Shown here one piece after another: positions 24,573 through 33,403 of a stretch of DNA of 64,000 bases (position 1 is the stretch's first letter; each line of letters opens with the position of its first letter). Source of the DNA: Quercus robur (lineage: Eukaryota > Streptophyta > Magnoliopsida > Fagales > Fagaceae); the NCBI RefSeq assembly GCF_932294415.1, contig NC_065545.1, positions 42,570,327-42,634,326 on the forward strand, in the 5' to 3' direction. The notes under the pieces were generated by a model. It had not been told where the DNA came from. It was given only the letters and a program-made list of their open reading frames with translations, and did not search any database. The position numbers and the translations under genes were made by a program.

Positions 24573-24584
24573 TAAAATGTAAAC

Positions 24585-25307
24585 TGTGGGGGGGTAAAAT
24601 CTGTCAGCTGATGTTGGGCCGTAATTCATGTACCAAGCCCAGCCACGATAAGAAGAAAAGGCATGGGCGTAGGATATCTCATCCCAACCATGATGGGCCA
24701 GGCCTGCTTAGGGGCGTCCGAGGAGGAGTACCTCCTCGGACTCGCCAATTAAGTGTCCAATTCGCACTCCATACCTGGCGAAAGGTCACCCAATACGAAG
24801 GAACAGTGCGTGACGTTCAGGAAGGGGGGCAACCACAACTGCCGCATTAAATGCCAAGGAACTACTTTTCCAGCTGCATTAATGTGGAAGGGACAGGAAT
24901 GCAGAATCATCTTGGCCAGTGCAACTCACAGAAAAGAGGAAGGATGACCTATGGGACAGGCACTCAAGTGGAGGGTCAAGTGGTTGACAAGTGTAGGAAC
25001 ATGATCTTAGGAAGGATGCTATATAAGAGAAGGAGATCCCCATGGAAAGGGGATCGCAAGCAGAAGGAAGAAAAAGATAGAGAAAGATAAAAGAGATAGA
25101 AGTATAAGAAACAGCCCCAGGGACCATTACTCTAAAAGTTTGAAGGAATATCCTTACGTCCAACTGGTTGCATAGCCTGGTCGTAACTGCGTTTCCTCTG
25201 TCAAAGACCTAGTTATGTAACCTACTCTCTACAAATTCATTGTTGAGGGACTTTTGGGCCAGAATCACCCGCCTGTTGGGCCTGAGCCCCAAAATCGTGC
25301 CCCTACA
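24585..25307 (+). repeat. 5' LTR
   Basis: 723 bp, TG...CA. TATATAAG at 25020-25027 is the likely promoter TATA box; the R/U5 part follows with AAGAAAAAGATAGAG-type purine-rich sequence. Repeated at 30839-31560. Confidence 0.92.
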
Positions 25308-25360
25308 ATTGGCGCCTTCTGTGGGGAGAACTTGTGTCTCGACAAGTGAAACAGCAAGGG

Positions 25361-27319
25361 ATGGAAGGATCAGGTCCGCGCCAAACCGGACGTGCAGAAT
25401 CTCAACGACAGGACAACTTTGTAAACCTTGAACGAGCAAAGGATCAAGATAATCAACGAGAGGGCAGTGTGAACACCTCTCACACGAGTAGAAGTCGCTC
25501 GAAAGGGAAAGATCATGCGTCCCACCAGCACAATGAGCGGAAGGCTCTACAGCAAGAGATTGAGGATTTGAAGAAAAGGCTGCGTCGAGCCCAGCAAAAA
25601 CGTCCTTCGCCCATTTCGGATACTAGCAGTGGTGAGGATGATGAATACAGACGAAGGACGAGGACCCCTCCGAGCGAGACGTTCTCCTATGAGGAAGAGA
25701 GGCCTCACAAACGCGGCCGCAAAAGCCCACCTTACCAAGGCTTGGTCAATCACGCCATGAGCAAGGCCCTGGATCGAATCTCCCAATCGCCATTTACCCG
25801 TAGAATAGAGCGGGCGGTGCTCCCTCGGCGATTTAATCAGCCAACGTTTACCCTGTACAATGGTCGAACTGACCCAGTGGAGCACGTGAGCCAGTTCAAC
25901 CAAAGGATGGCCGTCCACTCCAGGGACGAGGCGTTAATGTGTAAAGTGTTTCCATCCAGCCTGGGGCCCCTGGCCATGAGATGGTTTAATGCCCTCCCAC
26001 CAAACTCCATAGACTCTTTTAAACAGTTGACGCAGGCTTTTGGCTCCCGCTTCATCACCAGCACTAGAGTCCCTCGGCCCCTCGATTCCTTTTTATCCCT
26101 GTCCATGCGAGAAGGAGAAACGCTGAAGGCCTACTCGGACAGATATTGGGAGATGCACAACGAGGTAGAAGGAAATCACGATGACGTCGCCATCAGTGCC
26201 TTTAAAAGGGGCTTGCCGACAGAGCATGGCTTAAGAAAGTCTCTTACAGGGAAGCCAGCCACCAGCGTGCGGCAACTCATGGACTGGATAGACAAATATA
26301 AAAGGGTCGAAGAGGACCAGCAAACCGGGAAGGGAAAGGCGAAGTTTGTCCCCCAGGAGAGAAGGGACTTCAGGTCGGACCGTTTCAGTAGCAGTAATAA
26401 GCCGAGAAGAGATTATACGGAACAATCGGGATCTACAGGGGCTCAGGTAGTCCACGCTGTGTTCCGAGAGCCATTACACGAGATCATGGAGAAAATAAAG
26501 CACGAACCCTTCTTTCAATGGCCAAATAGGATGGCAGGCGACCCCTCAAAACGCAATCAGAATCTATATTGTGCATATCACCAAGAGCCTGGTCACGTCA
26601 CTGACGAATGTAGGAACCTGAAAAACTATTTGGATCGACTTGTCCGAGAAGGAAAGTTAAGGCATCTGTTGCAACGCCCTGAGCAGTCAAATGTCGATAC
26701 CAGGCAAAGCGCCTTGAGGCCACCCATCGGCACGATAAATGTCATTCTTGCCGCACCTGGGAAAACCGGTTCCGGCCCGTTCAAAGTAATGTCAGTGGGT
26801 AGGTTCCCGACAGAGCCAGGCGAAAGGGGATCCAAGAGTGCTAGAGGGAGGGCCCTGCCATTAATTGGGTTCACGGAGGAGGACAAGGAGGGAACTATTC
26901 AGCCCCATGACGATGCCCTAGTCGTGACGCTCAGAATAGGAGATTATGACGTGAAGAGGGTGTTAGTTGATCAGGGTAGCGCCATGGAGGTGATGTACCC
27001 AGACTTGTATAAGGGGCTGAATTTAAAGCAGGAGGACCTGTCGCCATACGATGCTCCCCTGCTTAGCTTTGAGGGAAAAATCGTCATCCCGAAGGACATG
27101 ATCAGATTGCCTGTGCAAACAGACATAGAAGTAGTGGAAGTGGACTTCATCGTGGTGGATGCATACTCACCCTACACAGCTATTGTGGCACGACCATGGC
27201 TTCATACGCTAGGGGCTGTGTCGTCTACCCTGCACCAGAAAGTAAAATATCCGTCAGAGGGCCGAATCAAAGAGATAGTGGGGGAAATTAACCACGCAAC
27301 AATTCTCAGTAAGTGTTAA
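25361..27319 (+). CDS. Gag-protease polyprotein of the LTR element
   Basis: The first ATG in frame is at 25361, although the frame is open from at least 25334; about 652 residues. Order: a charged N-terminal part with a coiled-coil stretch (KALQQEIEDLKKRLRRAQQK) and Arg/Ser-rich linker; the retrotransposon gag core (FTLYNGRTDPVEHVSQFNQR, then LPPNSIDSFKQLTQAF and MREGETLKAYSDRYWE); a zinc-knuckle variant CAYHQEPGHVTDEC with His in the second position; and an aspartic-protease region with VLVDQGSAMEVMY, where gypsy proteases usually show DGGSS or DTGA. The frame ends inside the first unit of an 81-bp tandem array, so the last residues (about EINHATILSKC) are repeat-encoded. No polymerase follows in any frame. 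Confidence 0.88.
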   Translation: MEGSGPRQTGRAESQRQDNFVNLERAKDQDNQREGSVNTSHTSRSRSKGKDHASHQHNERKALQQEIEDLKKRLRRAQQKRPSPISDTSSGEDDEYRRRTRTPPSETFSYEEERPHKRGRKSPPYQGLVNHAMSKALDRISQSPFTRRIERAVLPRRFNQPTFTLYNGRTDPVEHVSQFNQRMAVHSRDEALMCKVFPSSLGPLAMRWFNALPPNSIDSFKQLTQAFGSRFITSTRVPRPLDSFLSLSMREGETLKAYSDRYWEMHNEVEGNHDDVAISAFKRGLPTEHGLRKSLTGKPATSVRQLMDWIDKYKRVEEDQQTGKGKAKFVPQERRDFRSDRFSSSNKPRRDYTEQSGSTGAQVVHAVFREPLHEIMEKIKHEPFFQWPNRMAGDPSKRNQNLYCAYHQEPGHVTDECRNLKNYLDRLVREGKLRHLLQRPEQSNVDTRQSALRPPIGTINVILAAPGKTGSGPFKVMSVGRFPTEPGERGSKSARGRALPLIGFTEEDKEGTIQPHDDALVVTLRIGDYDVKRVLVDQGSAMEVMYPDLYKGLNLKQEDLSPYDAPLLSFEGKIVIPKDMIRLPVQTDIEVVEVDFIVVDAYSPYTAIVARPWLHTLGAVSSTLHQKVKYPSEGRIKEIVGEINHATILSKC

Positions 27320-27640
27320 ACAGAACCCAAGTCCTGCATGGCTCCTCGGACCACAGACTTGGGGGAAATTAACCACGCAACAATTCTCAATAAGCGTTAA
27401 ACAGAACCCAAGTCCTGTATGGCTCCTCGGACCACAGACTTGGGGGAAATTAACCACGCAACAATTCCCGATAAGTGTTAAACAGAACCCAAGGCCTGCA
27501 TGGCTCCTCGGACCACAGACTTGGGGGAAATTAACCACACAATTCTTTCAGCAAGGGTTAACCGTTTATGATTCTCGAAAAGCGTTAAAAGGAGCCCAAG
27601 TCCTGCGCGGATTCTTAGCCACGGACTTGGGAGAAAACAG
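27280..27640 (+). repeat. 81-bp tandem array, 3.5-4.5 units
   Basis: Units begin at 27280, 27361, 27442 and 27523 (GGGGGAAATTAACCAC), each with 'acagaacccaagtcctgcat' and 'cctcggaccacagactt'. A diverged fifth part ends near 27640. The period is exactly 81 bp, a multiple of three, so it could extend the reading frame if the first stop were lost. Confidence 0.9.
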
Positions 27641-27894
27641 CATTGTAATCGTTTTTGCCCAATTACAAAATGTTGCAATTCTAACGTATTCATTCATTAT
27701 TGTTTGTCTTTCAGCAGTAAAAGGGTAAAACCGATATCCATTCATGATGAAAACAAAATAGAATAAAGCAGCGATATATGTAATGAAATAACTTTTGTCA
27801 TATAATGTTCAAAGTAATTCGGTTCAAAAATATTAGCAAGGATCAAACAAAACGAAGTACAAAAGCGGGACAGACGAATTCCTATTCTACGTCC

Positions 27895-28612
27895 CTAAGG
27901 GCCCTGAGTTGGGGCAGGCTGATCATCCGCTGCTGGGTTCTCCGGGGCGATCTCCTGGGCCTGGGCAAGGATCTCGCTGATGCGAAGACTGTCCTCGGGT
28001 GACTGGCCCTGCGTAGCTTGCTCCATGCCCCCAGTCTCGGGAATGGGGGAATCTGCTGGAAGAGGCTCAGTGGAGGCGACCTCACTAGGAATCTCACGTA
28101 TCTCCGCAGGGTAAAAGATGTTCTCAGCTTTCCTGAGATCAGAATCTGCGGGGACGGCTGCCCGGTCCATGGCCAATCCCCAGGTCGAGGTGACGTATTC
28201 CCTACAGACGGTGGCAACTTCCTCGGACAGTCTCTCCTCAGTATCGTGAACCCCACGTTCATACGAAGCCGCCACAGCCTTCTCGGCAGCCTCCCTGGAC
28301 AAGCGAGCTTCCTCCTTGGCCCTTGCAAGCTCAACCTTAAGCTCCGAAACCGCCTGTTGCTCCGCTAACAGTCTTTCCTCAGAGTGTCGGAGCTGCTTAC
28401 GCAGCTCTTCGGCTTGCTTCTCAGCATTCTTCAGGCCAGCCTCTGCACTCGCATTGGCCTTCTTCACCTCTTTTAGCTCATAATCCTGACGATCAAGATC
28501 TCGTTTGAGATCGCTCGCGGCCCTCTCTGCTGTAGCACGGGACTGAGCCTCCCTATGCGCATCCTCACGAGCTTTCTTGGCCCACTCCTCAGCAACATAA
28601 ATTTGTTGGGTG
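27895..28612 (-). CDS. Antisense gene of the LTR element, last exon (coiled coil)
   Basis: Joined to the preceding exon by a clear intron: donor GTAAGTGG after RDMAV, acceptor TGCAG before GTCACCCAACAA. The protein continues VTQQIYVAEEWAKKAREDA and forms a long Ala/Glu/Lys/Arg-rich coiled coil (about 115 residues), then an acidic and Pro-rich tail ending TQGP. Such coiled-coil C termini follow the putative gypsy-type transposon domain in many plant proteins. Function unknown. It runs opposite to gag and lies between the 81-bp array and the 3' LTR. Confidence 0.7.
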
Positions 28613-28691
28613 ACCTGCACTCAGACGGAAATGAAGACGATACCAAGATAAGACAATAAGAAGGTTCTCAACACAAAGATAAGATAGAAGA

Positions 28692-29742
28692 TTCCACTTA
28701 CCACAGCCATGTCCCTCTTCAGTGACATGAAAAGCTCTGGCTGACGAATCTTCCTGAGGCCTTCCATATCACGGGGCAAGAGAAGAGGCTGCTGCAACGC
28801 TTCAGCCATGAACGAAGCTTGCTCACGCTGGGACTCCCATAGGGTCGCATCCCAGAGGATTGGAGCGCCATCTAACTCGATCCGAGGAGACCATGTTCGT
28901 GGTCCCCTCTGAGTGGCCGCCTCATCTCGGCTCTCAGTGGACCTGGTTCTTTTTTCTCGGGGCTCTTTCGTTTCCTTGCCCTTCTTTTTAGGCCCGGCTT
29001 GCTCACGGGCAACCTCTCCCTCCTCCGCCTCTTCTACAGGCCTTTTTCGCCTTAGGTTAGGCATAGGCTTCAGCGCCGCACCCGACGAGGGAGGGGGAGG
29101 AGGAGCGGGGGCTTTGGAGACGACCTGTCCTTTCGAGATTTCCTTAGAGGTCTGCCCTTTGGACCTGTTGGATAGAAGGCCCCTAAGGCCAGTCCTCGGC
29201 TGGAGGTCCATTCCTTCTTCTTCTTCTGTGTCCTCGCTGATATCAGGTTGTGCGATGACCAAACCAGTACCAGGAGCCGCTGAGGCACGGTCTAAATCAG
29301 CGTCAGAGTCGGAGATCTCTACTACTCTGACCGAAGCCTCCCCTTCCTCGGTAAATTGGAACTGGTCTATCTGATCCTCTAAGGATCAATGTGAAGAACC
29401 GTCCTCCTCCTCTGGGATAACTACTGGGGGAAAGACGCGTTGGGGAGGTAACTGAATGGGAGGCAAGTCTGTATCAGCGAGGAACCCTGGTATGGACACG
29501 TCAATCCGTGCTAATCTCGGACTACCGGCCCTTATAGCTTGTCCGGCTTCTACCTGGGCTCGAGTGAGCGGAGTGTAATCCAAAATCAAAGGAGCCGACC
29601 GTAGTTGTCCGTCCTCGCTAACGAAAATCTCGGACCTCAGGAGGTAATTTAAGGCCGGGATATTGACTAGGCTCAACCGAGGAGTTGTTAGTCCCTTGTC
29701 TGCAAAGGCCGTTAAAAGATTTATGTTAGTCCGAGGAGACAT
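28692..29742 (-). pseudogene. Antisense gene of the LTR element, middle exon with one in-frame stop
   Basis: One frame runs from about 29742 to the donor near 28692, except for a single TGA at 29388-29386 (...EEEDGSSH, stop, SLEDQIDQFQF...). The sequence on both sides is equally gene-like: acidic clusters, DLDRASAAPGTG, then a Pro/Lys-rich basic stretch (RKRPVEEAEEGEVAREQAGP) that could be a nuclear-localisation signal. A C-to-T change of CGA would make this stop. The acceptor on the upstream side is not clear. As it stands the product would be truncated. Confidence 0.65.
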
Positions 29743-29834
29743 GCAACCAAGCCAACAAGTTTAAAATAAATAAATAAAAAGAGGAAAAGAGGTGGAGGAG
29801 CTTGAAACCAAAGTCCTCCCCACGGCATCTAGTT

Positions 29835-30416
29835 CTACGACACCCCACCTGGCTTCCCCGCCCTAGTCGGACAGTGAAGGCCGTCATACCATGGCCCGGA
29901 GACGATTAAATGGTCGTCCTTCAAGCCTTTGCTAGACTTCGAAAGGCAGGATATCAACCTCACTTCGTCAATCCTAGACTTTAGATAGTATGTGTCGCCG
30001 AGCTTATGGCATTCATAAAGATGAACCACGTCGTGCCATGAGAGGCCGAGGTTCATCTGATCGTTCAGGGTTTCGACACACCCCAGGATCCGGAACAGAT
30101 TAGCGGTGCATTGATGGGGGGCCAACCTATGACCACGCAGGTAATCCCTAGTTATTCTCCCCATTGGAATAGTCATTCCTCCTTCCACGAAGGCTATCAT
30201 TGGAATTGCGACTTCTCCTGTTCTCCGTTTGAGCAAAATGTCCTCCAGATGACAGTACTCTAAACCTACCTCCGGTGGGATACGATACTTCGCCCTGAAG
30301 CCCGCCATACCGGCCGGAGAATCTACCATTTTCTCAAGCTTACCCATCCCCTCTAATCCTAGAAACAACTTGAAGGCAGTATGATTAATGAAGAATAATG
30401 GAGAAGAAGCGCGCAC
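29835..30416 (-). CDS. Antisense gene of the LTR element, 'putative gypsy-type transposon' domain exon
   Basis: Encodes FLGLEGMGKLEKMVDSPAGM, then IPPEVGLEYCHLEDILLKRR, IPMIAFVEGGMTIPMGRI and LRGHRLAPHQCTANLFRILG, resembling the plant 'putative gypsy type transposon' domain (Pfam PF04195, from memory). The real exon probably starts after CAAG near 30374. An earlier exon in another frame (FDEPSNIQNFSELIPSVRSY, about 30430-30540) appears to splice in at a GTAAGTGCG donor. Extra antisense frames at this place are known for Tat-lineage gypsy elements; role unknown. Confidence 0.65.
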   Translation of the reverse strand: MRASSPLFFINHTAFKLFLGLEGMGKLEKMVDSPAGMAGFRAKYRIPPEVGLEYCHLEDILLKRRTGEVAIPMIAFVEGGMTIPMGRITRDYLRGHRLAPHQCTANLFRILGCVETLNDQMNLGLSWHDVVHLYECHKLGDTYYLKSRIDEVRLISCLSKSSKGLKDDHLIVSGPWYDGLHCPTRAGKPGGVS

Positions 30417-30838
30417 TTACGGGTAAGGGGCTCGAAGGAGTCTTCAAGAGAATGGCAGCGGAAGTAAGAACGGACTGAAGGAATAAGCTCTGAGAAGTTC
30501 TGAATATTGGAAGGCTCGTCAAAAGTGAAGGACGAACGCCCTCAAAGCCTATTATACTCGGTAGAAGTTGAACAGACGCACTCGCGTCTAAGGCATGTGA
30601 AGCGTTGTCCACCGTAGATCCTGCCTCCAACCGTTGGATTGAGCGAGTGTAAAACCTCGGAAGCTGCGGTTACTTTCCCCTGGGTCATTAACTGCCCACA
30701 GCATTAATGAGGCACGTAAAGGCGTGCCTTCCTCCCTCCACGTGTGAAGCAGTGGTTCACCACGAGCTGTCTAGTGAGTATCAAAATCCCGCCTTTTTTC
30801 CTCGGACCCAGAAAAAGGCCGGCATTTTGAGGGGCTAT

Positions 30839-31560
30839 TGTGGGGGGTAAAATCTGTCAGCTGATGTTGGGCCGTAGTTCATGTACCAAGCCCAGCCACG
30901 ATAAGAAGAAAAGGTATGGGCGTAGGATATCCCATCCCAACCATGATGGGCCGGGCCTGCTTAGGGGCGTCCGAGGAGGAGTACCTCCTCGGACTCGCCA
31001 ATTAAGTGTCCAATTCGCACTCCATACCTAGCGAAAGGTCACCCAATACGAAGGAACAATGCGTGACGTTCAGGAAGGGGGGCAACCACAACTGCCGCAT
31101 TAAATGCCAAGGAACTACTTTTCCAACCGCATTAATGTGGAAGGGACAGGAATGCAGAATCATCTTGGCCAGTGCAACTCACAGAAAAGAGGAAGGATGA
31201 CCTATGGGACAGGCACTCAAGTGGAGGGTCAAGTGGTTGACAAGTGTAGGGACATGATCTTAGGAAGGATGCTATATAAGAGAAGGAGATCCCCATGGAA
31301 AGGGGATCGCAAGCAGAAGGAAGAAAAAGATAGAGAAAGAGAAAAGAGATAGAAGTATAAGAAACAGCCCCAGGGACCATTACTCCAAAAGTTTGAAGGA
31401 ATATCCTTACGTCCAACTGGTTGCATGGCCTGGTCGTAACTGCGTTTCCTCTGTCAAAGACCTAGTTCTGTAACCTACTCTCTACAAATTCATTGTTGAG
31501 GGACTTTTGGGCCAGAATCACCCGCCTGTTGGGCCTGAGCAACAAAATCGTGCCCCTACA
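30839..31560 (+). repeat. 3' LTR
   Basis: 722 bp, about 98% identical to the 5' LTR. TATATAAG at 31273-31280. Ends CCCCTACA directly before the TAAAC target copy. In the other direction it or the adjoining sequence may drive the antisense gene. Confidence 0.92.
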
Positions 31561-31565
31561 TAAAC

Positions 31566-32192
31566 TAACATACATTTTAAAACATGTGTCTTGCCAATCA
31601 AATATAGTGATTGATTATGGCTTTAAAGTAAATTTTAACTTCACTATCCGTTAGTGACTTTTTTTTTTTATGGGAAGGGTGGAATGCAAGTCATTAGGTA
31701 CTCCAATGTGTGTTTCTAAAAAATTATAAATAAATAAAAAAAAAAAAAAAAAAAAAAAAGCACTCCAATGTCGGTCAAAATGTCATATATCACTGTGGAA
31801 AAATATGTATAGATCTACAACTGTTTGTGAAATATTTAGTAATTTACCATATTTTTGAAACTCGAGTTTGTGAAACTCAAGTTTGTCGTATAACTCAAGT
31901 TCCAGAAACTCGAGTTCTTTGAAAAAATAACTTTCAAATTTGTCGTACTATTTTTTATGAAATTCGAGTTCTTGGAACTCGAGTTACATAAAAAAATTTC
32001 AAAATTTTTCTATGGAACTTGAGTTCTATGAACTCGAATACCATGAAAAACTCGAGTTCTCCAAACTTAAGTTTCCAATTAATAATATATCCTTACATAT
32101 TTCAGAAATAGTAGTAGATTGCAAAATATTTTCAAAAACGGTGGTATTCAGCCATTTTGGCCTCCAATGTCAATGCTATTGTTCTAAACTTC
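31566..32192. repeat. Spacer with repeated AACTCGAGTT palindromes
   Basis: From about 31858 to 32075 the palindrome AACTCGAGTT or close variants (AACTCAAGTT, GAACTCGAAT, AACTTGAGTT) recurs about ten times at irregular spacing of 10-35 bp. A poly-A stretch (31737-31759) is bordered by two copies of ACTCCAATGT. No gene. Confidence 0.7.
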
Positions 32193-32195
32193 TAG

Positions 32196-32334
32196 GGTCC
32201 GTTTGGTAGAGAAGTTTGAGTAATGTTGTTTGTAGTTTTTTGAAATACATGTGGGTAAAAAAATATATGAAAAAGTATGTAATGTTGTTTAAAAACTGAA
32301 AATGAGTTGTTTAACAACTCTACCAAACGGGGCC
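32196..32334. mobile_element. Harbinger/Tourist-type MITE, copy 2
   Basis: Inverted ends GGTCCGTTTGGTAGAG and CTCTACCAAACGGGGCC, with the 3-bp duplication TAG at 32193-32195 and 32335-32337. The interior 'gtaatgttgtttaaaaactg' matches the 63-213 copy in reverse. Confidence 0.8.
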
Positions 32335-32372
32335 TAGCCTTCCAAGTGTTGCATTGATTTATGGATAAAAGC

Positions 32373-32407
<35 letters not shown>

Positions 32408-32545
32408 GAGCATAACAAATACTAGCTTGATTTATATTTAACAGTAACCGACTCGTTTCCCATTGAAACGGGAAATCCAAGACCGAATGTGAACACGTGT
32501 TTGCCGTATCCTATTATGTTTGTACACGAATCAAGTTCTTAATTA

Positions 32546-32816
32546 CTCCCTCTGTCCCACTTTGTTTGTCCCGTTTGAAAAGTCAAATTTTTTAAAGGAA
32601 CATCATTTATTGTTTTGTCTACCTTTTAAAAATGTATAAGTTTCCAAAACTACCCTTCAATAAATTTATCAAAAAATCGAATTATTATTTTTAGAAAATA
32701 AAATAGGGGTATAATAGGAACATTAGTAAATTAATGACTTTTATTTTTAGAAACAGGACAATATTTTGGGACATCCCAAAATGAAATAGAGGACAAACAA
32801 AGTGGGACGGAGGGAG
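32546..32816. mobile_element. Stowaway MITE (Tc1/mariner type)
   Basis: Ends CTCCCTCTGTCCCACTTTG and CAAAGTGGGACGGAGGGAG are near-perfect inverted repeats of the classic Stowaway terminus. TA duplication at 32544-32545 and 32817-32818. 271 bp, interior AT-rich. It lies about 590 bp upstream of the first UGT start codon. Confidence 0.95.
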
Positions 32817-33302
32817 TAGTTCTGTTCTCGATTCTCAAAAAAAAAATTAGTTCTGTTCTTATATGACTATTTACTTCGGCTGAACAAACTTTTCTGTTAC
32901 AACATTGAGTTGTGCTATTACCACATAATTCTACCACACTTGAATAAAAGTCAAACCTACCGGCCCCAGTCATTTTTGATTAACGAATGGTAGTGTACGT
33001 ATTGGTTTCAACCGACGTAAGAGAAAAGAAGCATCTCGGCCCTTTCAAAAAAAAAAAAAGAAGAAGCATCTGGCCTCTGATATTCTCATATTGGTTTCAA
33101 CCGACATAAGCAAGAAAAGAAGCATCTCGGCTCTGATACCTCACACCTAACACTATACTATGCAGCTTCTTCAATCACCTAACAGTCGCTTTGCAATTGC
33201 AAACCCATATTCCCAAAGTCATTAATTTCCTAACACTACAAATTCAAATACTGTGCTCTTCTTCCTTTTTTTTCCTTCCTAACTAAGTTTTCTTTTTCTT
33301 TC

Positions 33303-33310
33303 TATAAAAG
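33303..33310 (+). promoter_or_regulatory. Putative TATA box of UGT gene 1
   Basis: TATAAAAG, 94 bases before the start codon, after a CT-rich tract of the kind common in plant core promoters. Confidence 0.6.
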
Positions 33311-33403
33311 AAATCTGTCTCTCAACTAAATATTTTATAAGGTTCATTTGCCTCTTAGCCAAGCCTTAGATCATAGCGAGTCAATTAAGATAGATTGTGA
33401 AAA

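Larger units (their letters stand above)
24585..31560 (+). mobile_element. Non-autonomous Ty3/gypsy LTR retrotransposon, complete ends
   Basis: 5' LTR 24585-25307, 3' LTR 30839-31560, both TGTGGGG...CCCCTACA, with the perfect target duplication TAAAC (24580-24584 and 31561-31565). By eye the LTRs differ at about 15 substitutions and one G-run length over 722 bp (about 98% identity, mostly transitions), so the insertion is recent. After the 5' LTR comes ATTGGCGCC...TGTGGGGA, a primer-site region like that of gypsy elements using tRNA-Asp-type primers. A purine run (TTTTGAGGGGCTAT) precedes the 3' LTR. Inside are gag-protease, an 81-bp repeat array and a spliced antisense gene. Reverse transcriptase, RNase H and integrase are absent, so mobilisation needed a partner. 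The antisense gene suggests the Tat lineage (inference). Confidence 0.92.

Noticed and set aside
28913-29374. Plus-strand frame of 153 codons in the LTR element
   Set aside because: Shadow of the minus-strand antisense exon, whose coding signature is much stronger.
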